Assembly: GCA_021739765.1 (NCBI GenBank)
Contig: JAIPBD010000030.1
Location: 1 to 39,787 of the forward strand
From: Melioribacteraceae bacterium
GTDB lineage: Bacteria; Bacteroidota; Ignavibacteria; Ignavibacteriales; Melioribacteraceae
DNA: 39,787 nucleotides
Direction of reading: 5' to 3'
A program made the translations under genes and the position numbers. This document shows, in pieces, positions 9,156 to 18,078 of the stretch (positions are counted from its first letter, which is position 1; every line of letters starts with the position of its first letter). The notes below the pieces were generated by a model. The model was not told where the DNA came from. It saw only the letters and a program-made list of their open reading frames with translations, and ran no database searches.

Positions 9156-9674
9156 TTAAACGATTTCAGCGAACTTTGCTTCCTTCGCCGCTACTTTTTC
9201 ATCATCTGTCGATACTTTTTCCATTGCTTCATAAATTTCATCGGTAACATCTTCGATGAGAATTAATTGATCAACAAAAAGGTTGGGGACTTTTACTTCA
9301 TCCTCAAGAGTTTCGGCGTAATGTCCATCCTTCAACCAGTCCTCACCTTCTGTTTGAAGTGAGGGCAACTGTCCCCTTCCGCAGTGATGATTGGTCATTA
9401 TCAGTCCGTCTGCCGATACAAAAGCACCGGAACACCCTCTTCCAAATTGCAAGGCGGACATCCGCACATCCTCCAGCCATTCTTCTGTCGGTCGGAATCC
9501 ATATTCGTTTTCAAACTTATCGAGCGGGATATTATCAAACGTCCACATCCTTCCTAAATCCTCGGCGGAGGCTTCCGCTTCATATCTGCCGTAAGCTTTG
9601 TAAATATCGTACTGCGCAAAAAGCTGCACCGAACCAATCAATAAAACGAAAAAAATTACTTTGATATTTTTCAT
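9156..9674 (-). CDS. N-terminal fragment of the interrupted S46 peptidase
   Basis: The frame encodes 172 residues: a signal peptide (cleavage near LFAQ, about residue 20), the S46 N-terminal region MWTFDNIPL and the catalytic-His motif MTNHHCGRG (His96/His97). It then stops at TAA before the Asp and Ser parts of the triad. The ATG at 9674 is 30 nt past the stop of the intact S46 gene, so both share a transcript. The fragment could be made and exported but cannot be an active peptidase. Confidence 0.55.
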   Translation of the reverse strand: MKNIKVIFFVLLIGSVQLFAQYDIYKAYGRYEAEASAEDLGRMWTFDNIPLDKFENEYGFRPTEEWLEDVRMSALQFGRGCSGAFVSADGLIMTNHHCGRGQLPSLQTEGEDWLKDGHYAETLEDEVKVPNLFVDQLILIEDVTDEIYEAMEKVSTDDEKVAAKEAKFAEIV

Positions 9675-9704
9675 CCATTCCCCCGAATAGAATTGTTAGT
9701 TGTT

Positions 9705-11819
9705 TTATCTTTTACCATTTCTTAACTCATTAGCAAGATTTTTTGCTTTGTAAACCTTGTCAATCGATTCCAACATCGCCTGAGACGAAACCGAGACCAT
9801 TCTGTTTAATTCCGGCATATAAATAAAATTACCGATAATGCTGTGAACGTTACCATCGAATGCTAATCCTACAACTTCAGCATTTGAATTAATAACAGCG
9901 CTACCCGAACTTCCGCCGACTATATCGTGCAAAGAAACAAAATTGTAAGGAGTCGCAAGATCAAATTCAACGGGGGCATTTTCCCATCTTGCCGGCAATT
10001 CCCAAGGATAATTTCCCTCAAATCCGTAATATCGATCGTACATTCCATAGAACGTTGTTTTTAAAGGAGTTTTTGTGCCGTTATAATTGAAGCCAAGCAA
10101 TGTGCCGTCACCAAGTCGTAAAGTTCTGTTCGCGTCGGGCGGAATTGAAGTTCCATAAAGTGCGTAAAGTGCTTGTCCCAGCAAATTTTCTTGAACTGAT
10201 TCCGTTGTTTCTATTTCGGTTCTTCGCTCCGAAAGTGAATTATATTCATCTATTACAGAGAGTACATAATTGATAATCGGATCATTTGTTTCGGCAATTT
10301 TATCCGGATTTTGAACAAGATCATCAACGAATGTTTTTTCATTTAATTTTGTTTTTGAGACTAAATATTTTGCCGCATCCAGACCCTCTTCGCCATTCAT
10401 AAGCGGATTCAACAATTCATTTTCGCCCAAATTCAGTTTCAAATAATCGAGGTAAACGCCGAGTGAAATTAACTCCATTACTTCGTCAAATTCTTCGGGA
10501 TAAACCCGTGCTAAAGTTTTTTCGAGTTCTTCGCCTTTGTAGGCTTCGTCTCTCTTCTCGGCATCCATTTGCATTTGTTTGTAATATTCAACTAATCTGG
10601 TTGCGATTTTAAAATGATCTGACGAAAATCGGTATCCGGTATTATAAGCGTAAATTTTAGGACCGATTTTATTCATCTCATCTCTAGTAGTTTCAATTGA
10701 TTCCCAAACAGATCCAAATTTTTCTTTTAACTCATCATCCGCAAAAACTTGCTCTTTAATTTTATTTTCGAAATCCTCTTTTCTTGCCATTAAATACGGG
10801 TCGATAAGACCTTCATAAATGTTGTGATAAACTTTTTGAGAATTACCCCATCTTGTTTTTACAGCTTCAAAATCATCAGCTCTGTCCGGATATACAGATT
10901 TCATTGCTTCCAAACGATTATAAAGTTCATCGAGAAGAAAAGTTATGTTTCGATATTGTACATCGCGGAAATATTTTAATTGAGAAACAGTTTTTAAACG
11001 GTTCGTTGTACCCGGATTTCCGACCACAAAAATTAATTCATCTTCCAGAGCGCCATCCGAACTCCATTTATAAAAATTTGTTGATTTAAGCGGTTTTCCT
11101 TCATCATCATAAACTCTGTAAAATGTGCAGTCTAAATTATAACGCGGATAAGTAAAGTTGTCAAAATCTCCGCCAAAGTAAGCGATTTTTTCTTCCGGAA
11201 TAAAAACCAAACGGACATCTTCGTACCGTTTGAATCCATGAAGCGCAAATCTTCCACCATTAAAATAAGATACAATTTGGCATCTCAATCCTGTTTCTTC
11301 CGAATACTCTTTTTCCAATTGTTCAATTTTTTGATCACGGGCATCGGCTTTATCGGCATCATTTTTTACTTCATCCATCGCCGCAAAAATCTCATCACTA
11401 ATATCTTTTATCAAAACTAACTGATCAGCATACATTCTTGGTACTTTACGTTCATCCTCAAGAGTTTCGGCGTAAAAGGCGGATTCTTTCAAATCTTCAC
11501 CATCCTTTTGTACTCTATCGCGCGCTCCTTCCGAGCAATGATGATTAGTCATAATTAAGCCATCTTCGGAGACAAAAGAAGCTGTGCATCCGGGGATTCG
11601 CAAGGCGGATAATCGAACATCTTCCAACCATTCTTCTGTTGCTTCGAAGCCATAAGTTTCTCTCAAATAATCCACCGGGGGGAAATCGAAAGTCCACATT
11701 TTCCCGGTATCAAACTTACTTGATTCAACAATTTCAGAATTTTGCTGTGCCAGATTTGGTTGGTATACAAGTACCAGCAGAACAAAAACGATTATGATTT
11801 TTGACAGTAAACGAGACAT
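9705..11819 (-). CDS. S46 family dipeptidyl-peptidase, DPP7-like
   Basis: The protein has 704 residues, full length for the family. The signal peptide ends near NLAQQ (about residue 25). S46 enzymes are exported serine exopeptidases that release dipeptides from oligopeptide N-termini; they are known in Bacteroidota that feed on proteins. The chymotrypsin-like triad is complete: TNHHC (His93/His94), DNFTYPR (Asp220) and GGSSGSA (Ser638). In DPP11 an Arg in the segment after the nucleophile selects acidic P1 residues. Here that segment reads FDGN with Gly, as in DPP7, so hydrophobic P1 residues are expected (inference). It is first in a pair with the interrupted paralogue; the divergent glpD start lies 174 bp away. 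Confidence 0.93.
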   Translation of the reverse strand: MSRLLSKIIIVFVLLVLVYQPNLAQQNSEIVESSKFDTGKMWTFDFPPVDYLRETYGFEATEEWLEDVRLSALRIPGCTASFVSEDGLIMTNHHCSEGARDRVQKDGEDLKESAFYAETLEDERKVPRMYADQLVLIKDISDEIFAAMDEVKNDADKADARDQKIEQLEKEYSEETGLRCQIVSYFNGGRFALHGFKRYEDVRLVFIPEEKIAYFGGDFDNFTYPRYNLDCTFYRVYDDEGKPLKSTNFYKWSSDGALEDELIFVVGNPGTTNRLKTVSQLKYFRDVQYRNITFLLDELYNRLEAMKSVYPDRADDFEAVKTRWGNSQKVYHNIYEGLIDPYLMARKEDFENKIKEQVFADDELKEKFGSVWESIETTRDEMNKIGPKIYAYNTGYRFSSDHFKIATRLVEYYKQMQMDAEKRDEAYKGEELEKTLARVYPEEFDEVMELISLGVYLDYLKLNLGENELLNPLMNGEEGLDAAKYLVSKTKLNEKTFVDDLVQNPDKIAETNDPIINYVLSVIDEYNSLSERRTEIETTESVQENLLGQALYALYGTSIPPDANRTLRLGDGTLLGFNYNGTKTPLKTTFYGMYDRYYGFEGNYPWELPARWENAPVEFDLATPYNFVSLHDIVGGSSGSAVINSNAEVVGLAFDGNVHSIIGNFIYMPELNRMVSVSSQAMLESIDKVYKAKNLANELRNGKR

Positions 11820-11993
11820 TTTCCACCTTCGATTTAATTTTTAGATTATAACTCAAAATTATCATTCTCTTGAATAAATAAAAAGACAAATTGGTTGCCA
11901 ATTTTATTAAGTTTATTGTCCGATAAGCCTAAGAATGCCATTTAAAGCGAAATATTGTTTGTAGAATTAAAACTATTCCGAAGGAGCTGGATC

Positions 11994-13556
11994 ATGAACA
12001 GAAACGAATTTATCGATCGTATAGATTCCGAAACCGGTTATTGGGATGTTTTGGTAATCGGTGGAGGCGCGACAGGATTAGGTGCTGCCGTTGAGTCTGC
12101 CTCACGTGGTTACAAAACTATTCTATTGGAGCAAAGCGATTTCGCAAAATCGACTTCCAGCCGTAGTACAAAACTTGTTCACGGAGGTGTTCGATATTTA
12201 CAGCAAGGAAATATTTCGCTCGTTCTGGAAGCACTGCACGAACGAGGATTGCTCCGCCAAAACGCTCCACACCTTGTTCATAATCAGTCATTTGTTGTTC
12301 CTACTTATGATTGGTGGGACGGTCCGTTTTACGGTGTTGGAATGAAAGTATATGATTTATTAGCCGGTAAATTAGGACTCGGCCCTTCCGAAATTTTATC
12401 CAAAGAGGAAACGCTCGAGAAGATTCCCAACATTGAACCCAAAGGCCTTCGTGGCGGTGTTATTTATTACGATGGACAGTTCGACGATTCCCGATTGGCG
12501 ATTAACCTCGCTCAGACTTTGTATGATGAAGGCGGCATTCCTATAAATTACATAAAGGTTAAGGAGTTATTAAAATCTAGCGGATTTATTAACGGCGTTA
12601 TTGCTGAAGACAAGGAAACCGGAATTGAATATAAAATTAACGCTAGGGTCGTTATCAACGCGACCGGAATTTTCACGGATAATATTCTAAAAATGGATGA
12701 TAAAAATGCCCGTGAAATAATTGCTTTATCGCAAGGTGTGCATTTGGTTCTCGATAAAAAATTCCTTCCGGGAGACTCCGCGATTATGGTTCCCCAAACA
12801 GATGACGGCCGAGTATTGTTTGCTGTTCCCTGGCATAATAAAGTTATAGTAGGAACTACCGATACTCCAATAACTCAAAAAACTTTAGAACCTCGCGCAT
12901 TAGAAGAGGAGATCGAATTTATTCTGCATCACGCTTCAAAATATATGGTAAACGATCCTTCCCGCAAAGATGTGTTAAGTGTATTCGCCGGAATTCGGCC
13001 GCTTGTAAAACCGGCAGAAGATAAAAGTACGGCTGAAATTTCGCGAGATCATTTTCTCGTAATCTCTCCAACGGGTCTCGTTACAATTACTGGTGGAAAG
13101 TGGACGACCTACAGAAAAATGGCTGAGGACACAATTAATCAGGCAGCACTTGTTGCCGGCTTGGAGGATAAACCATCAATCTCGAAAAATTTGAGAATCC
13201 ATGGTTGGCTTAAAAATGTTGATGTAAAAAATCACATGTACGTTTACGGTTCGGATGGGGTCGCGATAAATAAAATATGCGAAGAAAATCTTGATTTAAG
13301 TCAACAAATTCATAAAGACCTCCCATACATTAAAGCGGAAGTTATTTGGCATGTCAGAAATGAAATGGCAAGAACCCTCGATGATGTACTTTCGCGACGC
13401 ACTCGCGCGCTTCTTCTGAACGCAAAAGCCAGCATTGAAATGGCTGAAGAAGTTGCAAAGTTGATGGCAGCAGAATTAGACAAGGATGAAAAATGGCAAG
13501 TTGATCAAGTTCAGATTTACAAAAACTTGGCAAGAGGTTATTTATTAGATGATTAG
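11994..13556 (+). CDS. glpD: Aerobic-type glycerol-3-phosphate dehydrogenase (FAD)
   Basis: The enzyme oxidises sn-glycerol 3-phosphate to dihydroxyacetone phosphate and passes electrons through FAD to the quinone pool at the inner membrane. The Rossmann FAD site is LVIGGGATGLGAAVESASRG near residues 18-37, followed by the family motif STSSRSTKLVHGGVRYLQQG. Later VIVGTTDTP and FAGIRPLVKP are typical of GlpD, and a C-terminal DAO_C helical domain follows. The frame is open from 11955, but the ATG at 11994 is preceded by AAGGAG at 11981-11986, which decides the start and gives 520 residues. The aquaporin gene follows 260 bp later on the same strand. Confidence 0.93.
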   Translation: MNRNEFIDRIDSETGYWDVLVIGGGATGLGAAVESASRGYKTILLEQSDFAKSTSSRSTKLVHGGVRYLQQGNISLVLEALHERGLLRQNAPHLVHNQSFVVPTYDWWDGPFYGVGMKVYDLLAGKLGLGPSEILSKEETLEKIPNIEPKGLRGGVIYYDGQFDDSRLAINLAQTLYDEGGIPINYIKVKELLKSSGFINGVIAEDKETGIEYKINARVVINATGIFTDNILKMDDKNAREIIALSQGVHLVLDKKFLPGDSAIMVPQTDDGRVLFAVPWHNKVIVGTTDTPITQKTLEPRALEEEIEFILHHASKYMVNDPSRKDVLSVFAGIRPLVKPAEDKSTAEISRDHFLVISPTGLVTITGGKWTTYRKMAEDTINQAALVAGLEDKPSISKNLRIHGWLKNVDVKNHMYVYGSDGVAINKICEENLDLSQQIHKDLPYIKAEVIWHVRNEMARTLDDVLSRRTRALLLNAKASIEMAEEVAKLMAAELDKDEKWQVDQVQIYKNLARGYLLDD

Positions 13557-13816
13557 AAATAACGCATAATCCTACTGTATCTTACACTTCGAATAAATTT
13601 TTATTTATCATTTAAAATGAATGAATGCTAAATGTAATTTTTCTATTTTCCTTCTAAATTTTGTATAAGAATTCCACAATCTCATCTTCTTTCCTTTTTA
13701 CAAAATTGTTTTTTGATTTTTCGACCGGAGTTGGATTTAATTCTTAATTACTTTGAATTTTAAGATCATAATTGATCAAATAAATCTCTCATCAAAAAAT
13801 AAAAAAGGAGTCGTAG

Positions 13817-14503
13817 ATGAAAAAATACACCGCTGAGTTTCTCGGAACATTCGTATTAGTTTTTGGCGGCTGTGGAAGTGCCGCTTTGGCCGCTGCCTAC
13901 CCTGAATTGGGAATTGGATTTGTTGGTGTTGCTTTAGCTTTTGGTCTTACTGTTTTAACAATGGCATACGCGATTGGTCATATTTCGGGTTGTCATTTAA
14001 ATCCGGCAATTTCTATCGGTCTCTGGGTTGGAGGAAGATTCTCTTCAAAAGACCTGCTTCCATACATAGTTTCTCAAGTCCTTGGTGCAATTGCCGCCGG
14101 CGGAGTTTTATACATAATTGCAAGTGGGAAAGCCGGTTTTGATGTTTCGGGCGGTTTTGCTTCAAATGGTTACGGTGAACATTCACCGGATGGATATTCG
14201 TTACTTTCCGCGCTAATTACCGAAATTGTTATGACATTTATTTTCCTCCTGATTATCATGGGTGCGACCGACAAAAAAGCACCGCAAGGTTTTGCACCTC
14301 TTGCAATTGGACTCGGTCTCACGCTAATCCATTTAGTCAGTATTCCCGTTACAAACACATCCGTTAATCCTGCCAGAAGTACCGGAGTTGCGATCTTTAC
14401 AGGCGGCTGGGCAATAGCTCAATTATGGTTATTCTGGATTGCTCCAATTATCGGAGGCGCCTTAGGTGCGTTGGTGTATAAATTTATCGGTGAAGACGAT
14501 TAA
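13817..14503 (+). CDS. aqpZ: Aquaporin Z, water channel of the MIP family
   Basis: The protein has 228 residues and six predicted membrane helices. Both NPA boxes are present: HLNPAIS (Asn62) and SVNPARS (Asn184). By alignment to E. coli AqpZ the aromatic/arginine selectivity filter is Phe42, His172, Thr181 and Arg187, the orthodox water-channel set. Glycerol facilitators have Trp and Gly at two of these places and NPARD after the second box. So water rather than glycerol is the expected substrate, even though glpD is upstream. A good ribosome site, AAAGGAG, precedes the ATG. The last 50 residues closely resemble AqpZ. Confidence 0.93.
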   Translation: MKKYTAEFLGTFVLVFGGCGSAALAAAYPELGIGFVGVALAFGLTVLTMAYAIGHISGCHLNPAISIGLWVGGRFSSKDLLPYIVSQVLGAIAAGGVLYIIASGKAGFDVSGGFASNGYGEHSPDGYSLLSALITEIVMTFIFLLIIMGATDKKAPQGFAPLAIGLGLTLIHLVSIPVTNTSVNPARSTGVAIFTGGWAIAQLWLFWIAPIIGGALGALVYKFIGEDD

Positions 14504-14525
14504 AATTTCCCGGTTTTTTCATGCA

Positions 14526-14560
14526 GCTTGTTTTTCTTCCGAAGAACAAGCCGCATTTGT
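14526..14560 (+). terminator. Possible terminator after aqpZ
   Basis: GCTTGTT (14526-14532) and AACAAGC (14545-14551) can pair, with an inner CTTC/GAAG extension and a 3-nt T bulge. The following sequence is T-rich but has no clean T tract. It lies 22 nt past the aqpZ stop. Confidence 0.45.
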
Positions 14561-15245
14561 TTATTATTGTCCTAGTATGGGAGAATATCAGAACTGATTC
14601 AAAAGGAGTGCTCGTCCGATTTCTTTTGGAATGATGGATTCGATCAAATTAAATGTTCGGAAAGACCATAAATATTGAGGCAAGGAAGACAAGCCGGGAC
14701 AAACATTTAAATGTACTGATTGATGATGAATACAAAAATGAACGTTCAAGAATAAAATTTGGTTTATGTTCAGGGCGTAACTAAACCAGAATATCACGAT
14801 TTTAAACTTGAGTTTTTCCACCTCAGCGAGTAATATCACGCCCCATTTATTTTTCTGTTTTTTAACATCTAAGACATTTTATCCTTATTTTTACAAAGAA
14901 GTTTGTAACAAAATTTTACGGATTTTTTAAGTCAAAGCGAATTTTTAGATCAACAATAAGAGATTTTATTTAGACTGGCATTCACAGGGCAATAATCAAA
15001 TCAACTGTTATCTATAATTCTGATGATTTACAAAAACCGGGCTTATAAAAATTTCCGGCTGCCTGAGTGTTTGCATCAGAATAAACGGTTTAATTTTCCT
15101 GAATTTCTTCTAAATCACCAGCCATCCGAATTGTAACATAATGTAAACAAATGATTTATACGCCGAATATTGTTTCACTTACTTCATCAAAATTGTATAT
15201 TATTTTTTAACCAATAGCTTATAGAAAGTAGAAAGCAAAAGTAGA
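14561..15245. other. Gene-poor intergenic stretch
   Basis: No supported gene. A minus-strand open frame at 14588-14839 lacks a ribosome site and any recognisable domain. Plus-strand readings at about 14590-14720 faintly recall an IS1595-type transposase N-terminus but are broken by stops, and this is not claimed. The right end must contain the promoter of the gene starting at 15246; it is AT-rich. Confidence 0.45.
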
Positions 15246-17066
15246 ATGAAAAAAACACACACCTTCCATATTCCCGTGATGGGAATAGGATTTACGATTA
15301 ACACTCCTCTCAAAGTATCTCACTTTGGTATTGACTCAGTAATTTCATTAGTCGATGACATGTTACTCGAAAAATTACGAAAAATGTATTGTGGTAAACA
15401 TGAAATCCCTTATGATGAAATCACAGAAAAAACCGAAGACTTTAGAGCCAAAAGAATAACTTCTTATTTAAACTTAATTTATTCACTTGCTGAAAAGAAA
15501 TTTGAAGACTTTAAAAATGCCGCATCGGAAGCCAGCCACGACCTTAAGGAATATCTCGGGATGCTTCCGGAAAACTCCCATATTACCGAAGAATTTAAAA
15601 AAGTTTCTTCCCATTCCAATTTAACAGATTTAAGAAATTGGATAAAAGAACACCTTACGATGGGAAGTATCGACGTCAATATTATGACGAAACTTGACAA
15701 AGAAAATTACTTGAAAAATGAAAAACTCCCTGTTGAACATAACGATGCGCATGCGGCGCTGCGGGGTTTTGCTCAGAGCAACTTAAATTCTTCAATAGTT
15801 TTTTCTGCCGGAATGAATCCCAGATTATACAGCTATCTTGAACAGTTCGAGGATTTTTATCCAGATGAAAATGGGTTTATCAAGAAGAAAATAATTTTAA
15901 AAGTTAGTGATTACCGATCCGCTTTAATTCAAGGTAAATTTTTGGCGAAAAAAGGGCTTTGGGTTTCGGAATACAGAATTGAATCCGGTTTGAATTGCGG
16001 TGGTCATGCATTCGCTACGGACGGATTCTTGATGGGACCGATCTTAGCCGAATTCAGAAGAAATCGGGAAGAATTAATTCAGACTGTTCATGAAATAATG
16101 ACCACTTCGCTTAAAGCAAAAAATCGACACATTCCTTCTTCCGAGCTCCCACTCAAAATTACAGCGCAAGGTGGAGTTGGTACGGCGGAAGAGCATCAAT
16201 TTTTACTCGATCATTATGAGGTTGATTCGGTCGGTTGGGGTACACCTTTTCTACTCGTTCCGGAAGCAACGACTGTGGATGAGGCAACTATAGAAAAATT
16301 AGTGGCCGCAAAAGAGGCTGATTTATATCTCAGCAATATTTCACCGCTCGGAGTTCCATTCAACTCTTTACGGGGAAACACAAAGGATATTGAGAAACTA
16401 TCCTTTATTGCGAAGGGAAGACCCGGAAGTGCTTGCCCGAAAAAGTATATCGCTATCAACAACAAAGAATTTACTGATAAAAACATCTGCGTGGCTTCGC
16501 GTCAATATCAACATGCCAAATTAAAAGAGCTTGATAGCATGAACCTTTCTCCTGTTGAACATCACGCCAATTATGAAAAAGTTGTCGAAAAATCTTGTAT
16601 CTGTGTTGGACTCGGAACATCCGCATTAATCGCTAATGATTTGGATACAAAGGTTGAAGGTGAGGGAGTTTCAATCTGCCCGGGACCGAACCTTGCATAT
16701 TTTTCAAAAACAATGTCATTAAAGGAAATTACGGATCATATTTACGGCAGAATTAATGTTATTTCCAGAAGTGACAGACCGCATATGTTTATTAAAGAGC
16801 TGAAAATATATATCGACTATTTAAGAGATAAAATAGAAGAAGCTCGTTTATCGATGTCTCAAAAACAAGAGAAGTACTTCTTAGCTTTTATTGAAAATTT
16901 GAAGGATGGAATAAACTATTATCATAATCTATTTAATGACCTAAAAGATAGATTCGAAGAAACAAAATCCAACATAATTAATGAATTGGAAGCAAGTAAA
17001 GAGTCACTTCACATGCTTGTTTTGGAAATTGAGAATTTATCTATGGCCAGAAGAGAGGCTTCGTAA
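15246..17066 (+). CDS. Conserved protein of unknown function, possible TIM-barrel with conserved Cys motifs
   Basis: The protein has 606 residues with no signal peptide or membrane segment, so it should be cytoplasmic. I do not recognise the family by name. The N-terminus (HIPVMGIGFTINTPLKVSHF) and the segment ITAQGGVGTAEEHQFLLDHY ... VGWGTPFLL read like the strand and phosphate-binding turns of FMN-dependent TIM-barrels such as nitronate monooxygenase or IMP dehydrogenase (inference). Cysteines lie in motif-like settings: GLNCGGHAF (Cys251, His254), GSACPKK (Cys397), NICVASRQY (Cys415), KSCICVGLG (Cys451, Cys453) and SICPGPN (Cys478). These suggest a metal or iron-sulfur site. The last 100 residues are helical, probably coiled coil. 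It stands alone, with a bidirectional terminator after it. Confidence 0.85.
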   Translation: MKKTHTFHIPVMGIGFTINTPLKVSHFGIDSVISLVDDMLLEKLRKMYCGKHEIPYDEITEKTEDFRAKRITSYLNLIYSLAEKKFEDFKNAASEASHDLKEYLGMLPENSHITEEFKKVSSHSNLTDLRNWIKEHLTMGSIDVNIMTKLDKENYLKNEKLPVEHNDAHAALRGFAQSNLNSSIVFSAGMNPRLYSYLEQFEDFYPDENGFIKKKIILKVSDYRSALIQGKFLAKKGLWVSEYRIESGLNCGGHAFATDGFLMGPILAEFRRNREELIQTVHEIMTTSLKAKNRHIPSSELPLKITAQGGVGTAEEHQFLLDHYEVDSVGWGTPFLLVPEATTVDEATIEKLVAAKEADLYLSNISPLGVPFNSLRGNTKDIEKLSFIAKGRPGSACPKKYIAINNKEFTDKNICVASRQYQHAKLKELDSMNLSPVEHHANYEKVVEKSCICVGLGTSALIANDLDTKVEGEGVSICPGPNLAYFSKTMSLKEITDHIYGRINVISRSDRPHMFIKELKIYIDYLRDKIEEARLSMSQKQEKYFLAFIENLKDGINYYHNLFNDLKDRFEETKSNIINELEASKESLHMLVLEIENLSMARREAS

Positions 17067-17071
17067 ATTTA

Positions 17072-17108
17072 AATGCGGCATCAATGATTTTCATTTTTGC
17101 CGCGTTTT
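17072..17108. terminator. Bidirectional terminator between convergent genes
   Basis: GCGGCA (17075-17080) pairs with TGCCGC (17098-17103), and the loop holds a second nested pair, AATGA/TCATT. The plus-strand side continues with GTTTTATAAT and the minus-strand side with ATTTAAATTT. It sits 8 nt past the stop of the 606-residue gene and 33 nt past the methyltransferase stop on the other strand. Confidence 0.65.
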
Positions 17109-17135
17109 ATAATAACCGCTTTGTTGATTTCCGAT

Positions 17136-17798
17136 CTAAACTTCACCTGTTTTATCATATATAAAAAACACATAATCAAAAATCTTTCCATTTTTGTAGA
17201 TAAACTCCCGCTTTAATTTTAAAGATTTTTGTTTAGAAAACAGCTTCTTGTAACCCGGAGAGGTAAGTTGAACCGGGTGCAGCACATCAAATTTTAATGT
17301 GGAAAATAATTTTTGCAAAAGGTTGTTGTGATGGCAATCAACAGAAAAAATTAGTTTCCCCCCGTCTTTCAAAGACATCGCAAGATTTTGGATCACAACC
17401 CCAATTCGCTCGACATGATTAATAACATTCAAACAAAATATAAAATCGAATTTTTCATCAGATTTATATTCTTCCAGAGGTGAATTTATAAATTGTACAT
17501 TTTTGAAATCCGATTTTGAAAAATGATTTAATTCTTTTTCATAATTATCCAGCAAAGGATCTACAGCCGTTATTTTGTTTTGGGGAAAGTTGATAAATAT
17601 ACCGGCCGGACCGCAGCCGGCATCAAGAATTGTATCTTTTTGATTGATATCAATTGTATCAGATAACATCGAAAACACATCATCCCAGTATTTTTTTTTA
17701 CTGGAGTAGTAATCTTCTTTCTCCTTTGCCGAGAGATAATTTTTCCACCATCTAATTTCAAAGAATTGGGCGATCCTCCAGAAAATGTTTTTGCTCAT
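17136..17798 (-). CDS. Class I SAM-dependent methyltransferase
   Basis: The protein has 220 residues. The SAM-binding motif I is ILDAGCGPAG (Asp59-Gly63 region), followed by the acidic end of strand 2 in ITAVDPLL, motif II around FDFIFCLNVINHVERI and motif III around LKDGGKLIFSVD. This is the Methyltransf_11/25 fold. The substrate cannot be inferred; no dedicated operon partner is present. The short N-terminal helix with aromatic residues (FWRIAQFFEIRWWKNYL) may contact a membrane or a lipid-like substrate (speculative). It converges with the 606-residue gene. Confidence 0.85.
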   Translation of the reverse strand: MSKNIFWRIAQFFEIRWWKNYLSAKEKEDYYSSKKKYWDDVFSMLSDTIDINQKDTILDAGCGPAGIFINFPQNKITAVDPLLDNYEKELNHFSKSDFKNVQFINSPLEEYKSDEKFDFIFCLNVINHVERIGVVIQNLAMSLKDGGKLIFSVDCHHNNLLQKLFSTLKFDVLHPVQLTSPGYKKLFSKQKSLKLKREFIYKNGKIFDYVFFIYDKTGEV

Positions 17799-17980
17799 TC
17801 AAATACCGGCATTTGTGATAGAATAATTGTTTTAATTTTTCATGGAAATATACTCATCCGAAACGAAAATAAATCCGTTTCAACGGCACCCCCGTTCTAA
17901 ACGACATTAGTTAGAATTTAGATAAAAAATATTTCCGGTGGATATAATCGCATGAATGCTAAGAAGAGTAATGTATAATG

Positions 17981-18009
17981 TTGACTTATTTACATTCACT
18001 TCCGATAAG
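17981..18009 (+). promoter_or_regulatory. Candidate sigma-70-like promoter of the amylosucrase gene
   Basis: TTGACT at 17981 and GATAAG at 18004 are separated by 17 nt, about 70 bp upstream of the ATG at 18079. The match is partial, and phyla of this group often use a different promoter consensus, so this is tentative. Confidence 0.3.
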
Positions 18010-18078
18010 TGTGATTCTTACAATTTTTGACGAATCAAATTTTGGATAAGTTGTACTATTTTATTATTTATAGAAGAT

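Larger units (their letters stand above)
7533..9674 (-). pseudogene. S46 dipeptidyl-peptidase (DPP7-like) interrupted by a single in-frame TAA
   Basis: The two open frames 9156-9674 and 7533-9113 lie in the same reading frame. Between them there is one TAA (9156-9158, codon 173), and the 14 following codons remain homologous: the residues after the stop, RFNEETGLTCRVV, align with EYSEETGLRCQIV of the intact neighbour. Read through, the product is 713 residues, the normal S46 length, with a signal peptide, the TNHHC motif (His96/His97), DNFTYPR (Asp223) and GGNSGSS (Ser646). The aligned residue in the intact copy is Lys, so one substitution (AAA to TAA) would explain the stop. The HDGN segment downstream of Ser has Gly where DPP11 has Arg, pointing to DPP7-like specificity. 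It is probably inactivated, unless the stop is a sequence error or is read through. Confidence 0.85.

Noticed and set aside
9113-9158. Frameshift between the two S46 fragments
   Set aside because: The two frames differ by a multiple of three (9674 minus 9113 is 561). The break is therefore a stop codon in frame, not a frameshift.
11891-11919. Sigma-70-like promoter of glpD (TTGGTT, 17 nt, TATTGT)
   Set aside because: Both boxes match poorly, and such pairs are common by chance in AT-rich sequence.
13817-14503. Glycerol facilitator GlpF suggested by neighbouring glpD
   Set aside because: The filter residues and NPARS motif match AqpZ, and the protein lacks the Trp/Gly filter and NPARD of GlpF.
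14585-14720. Possible degraded IS1595-type transposase N-terminus on the plus strand
   Set aside because: A fragment such as FFWNDGFDQIKC resembles the family loosely, but stops break it within 30 codons and no terminal inverted repeats were found. The match could be chance.
14588-14839. Minus-strand open frame of 83 codons
   Set aside because: No ribosome site, no domain, and composition like random AT-rich sequence.
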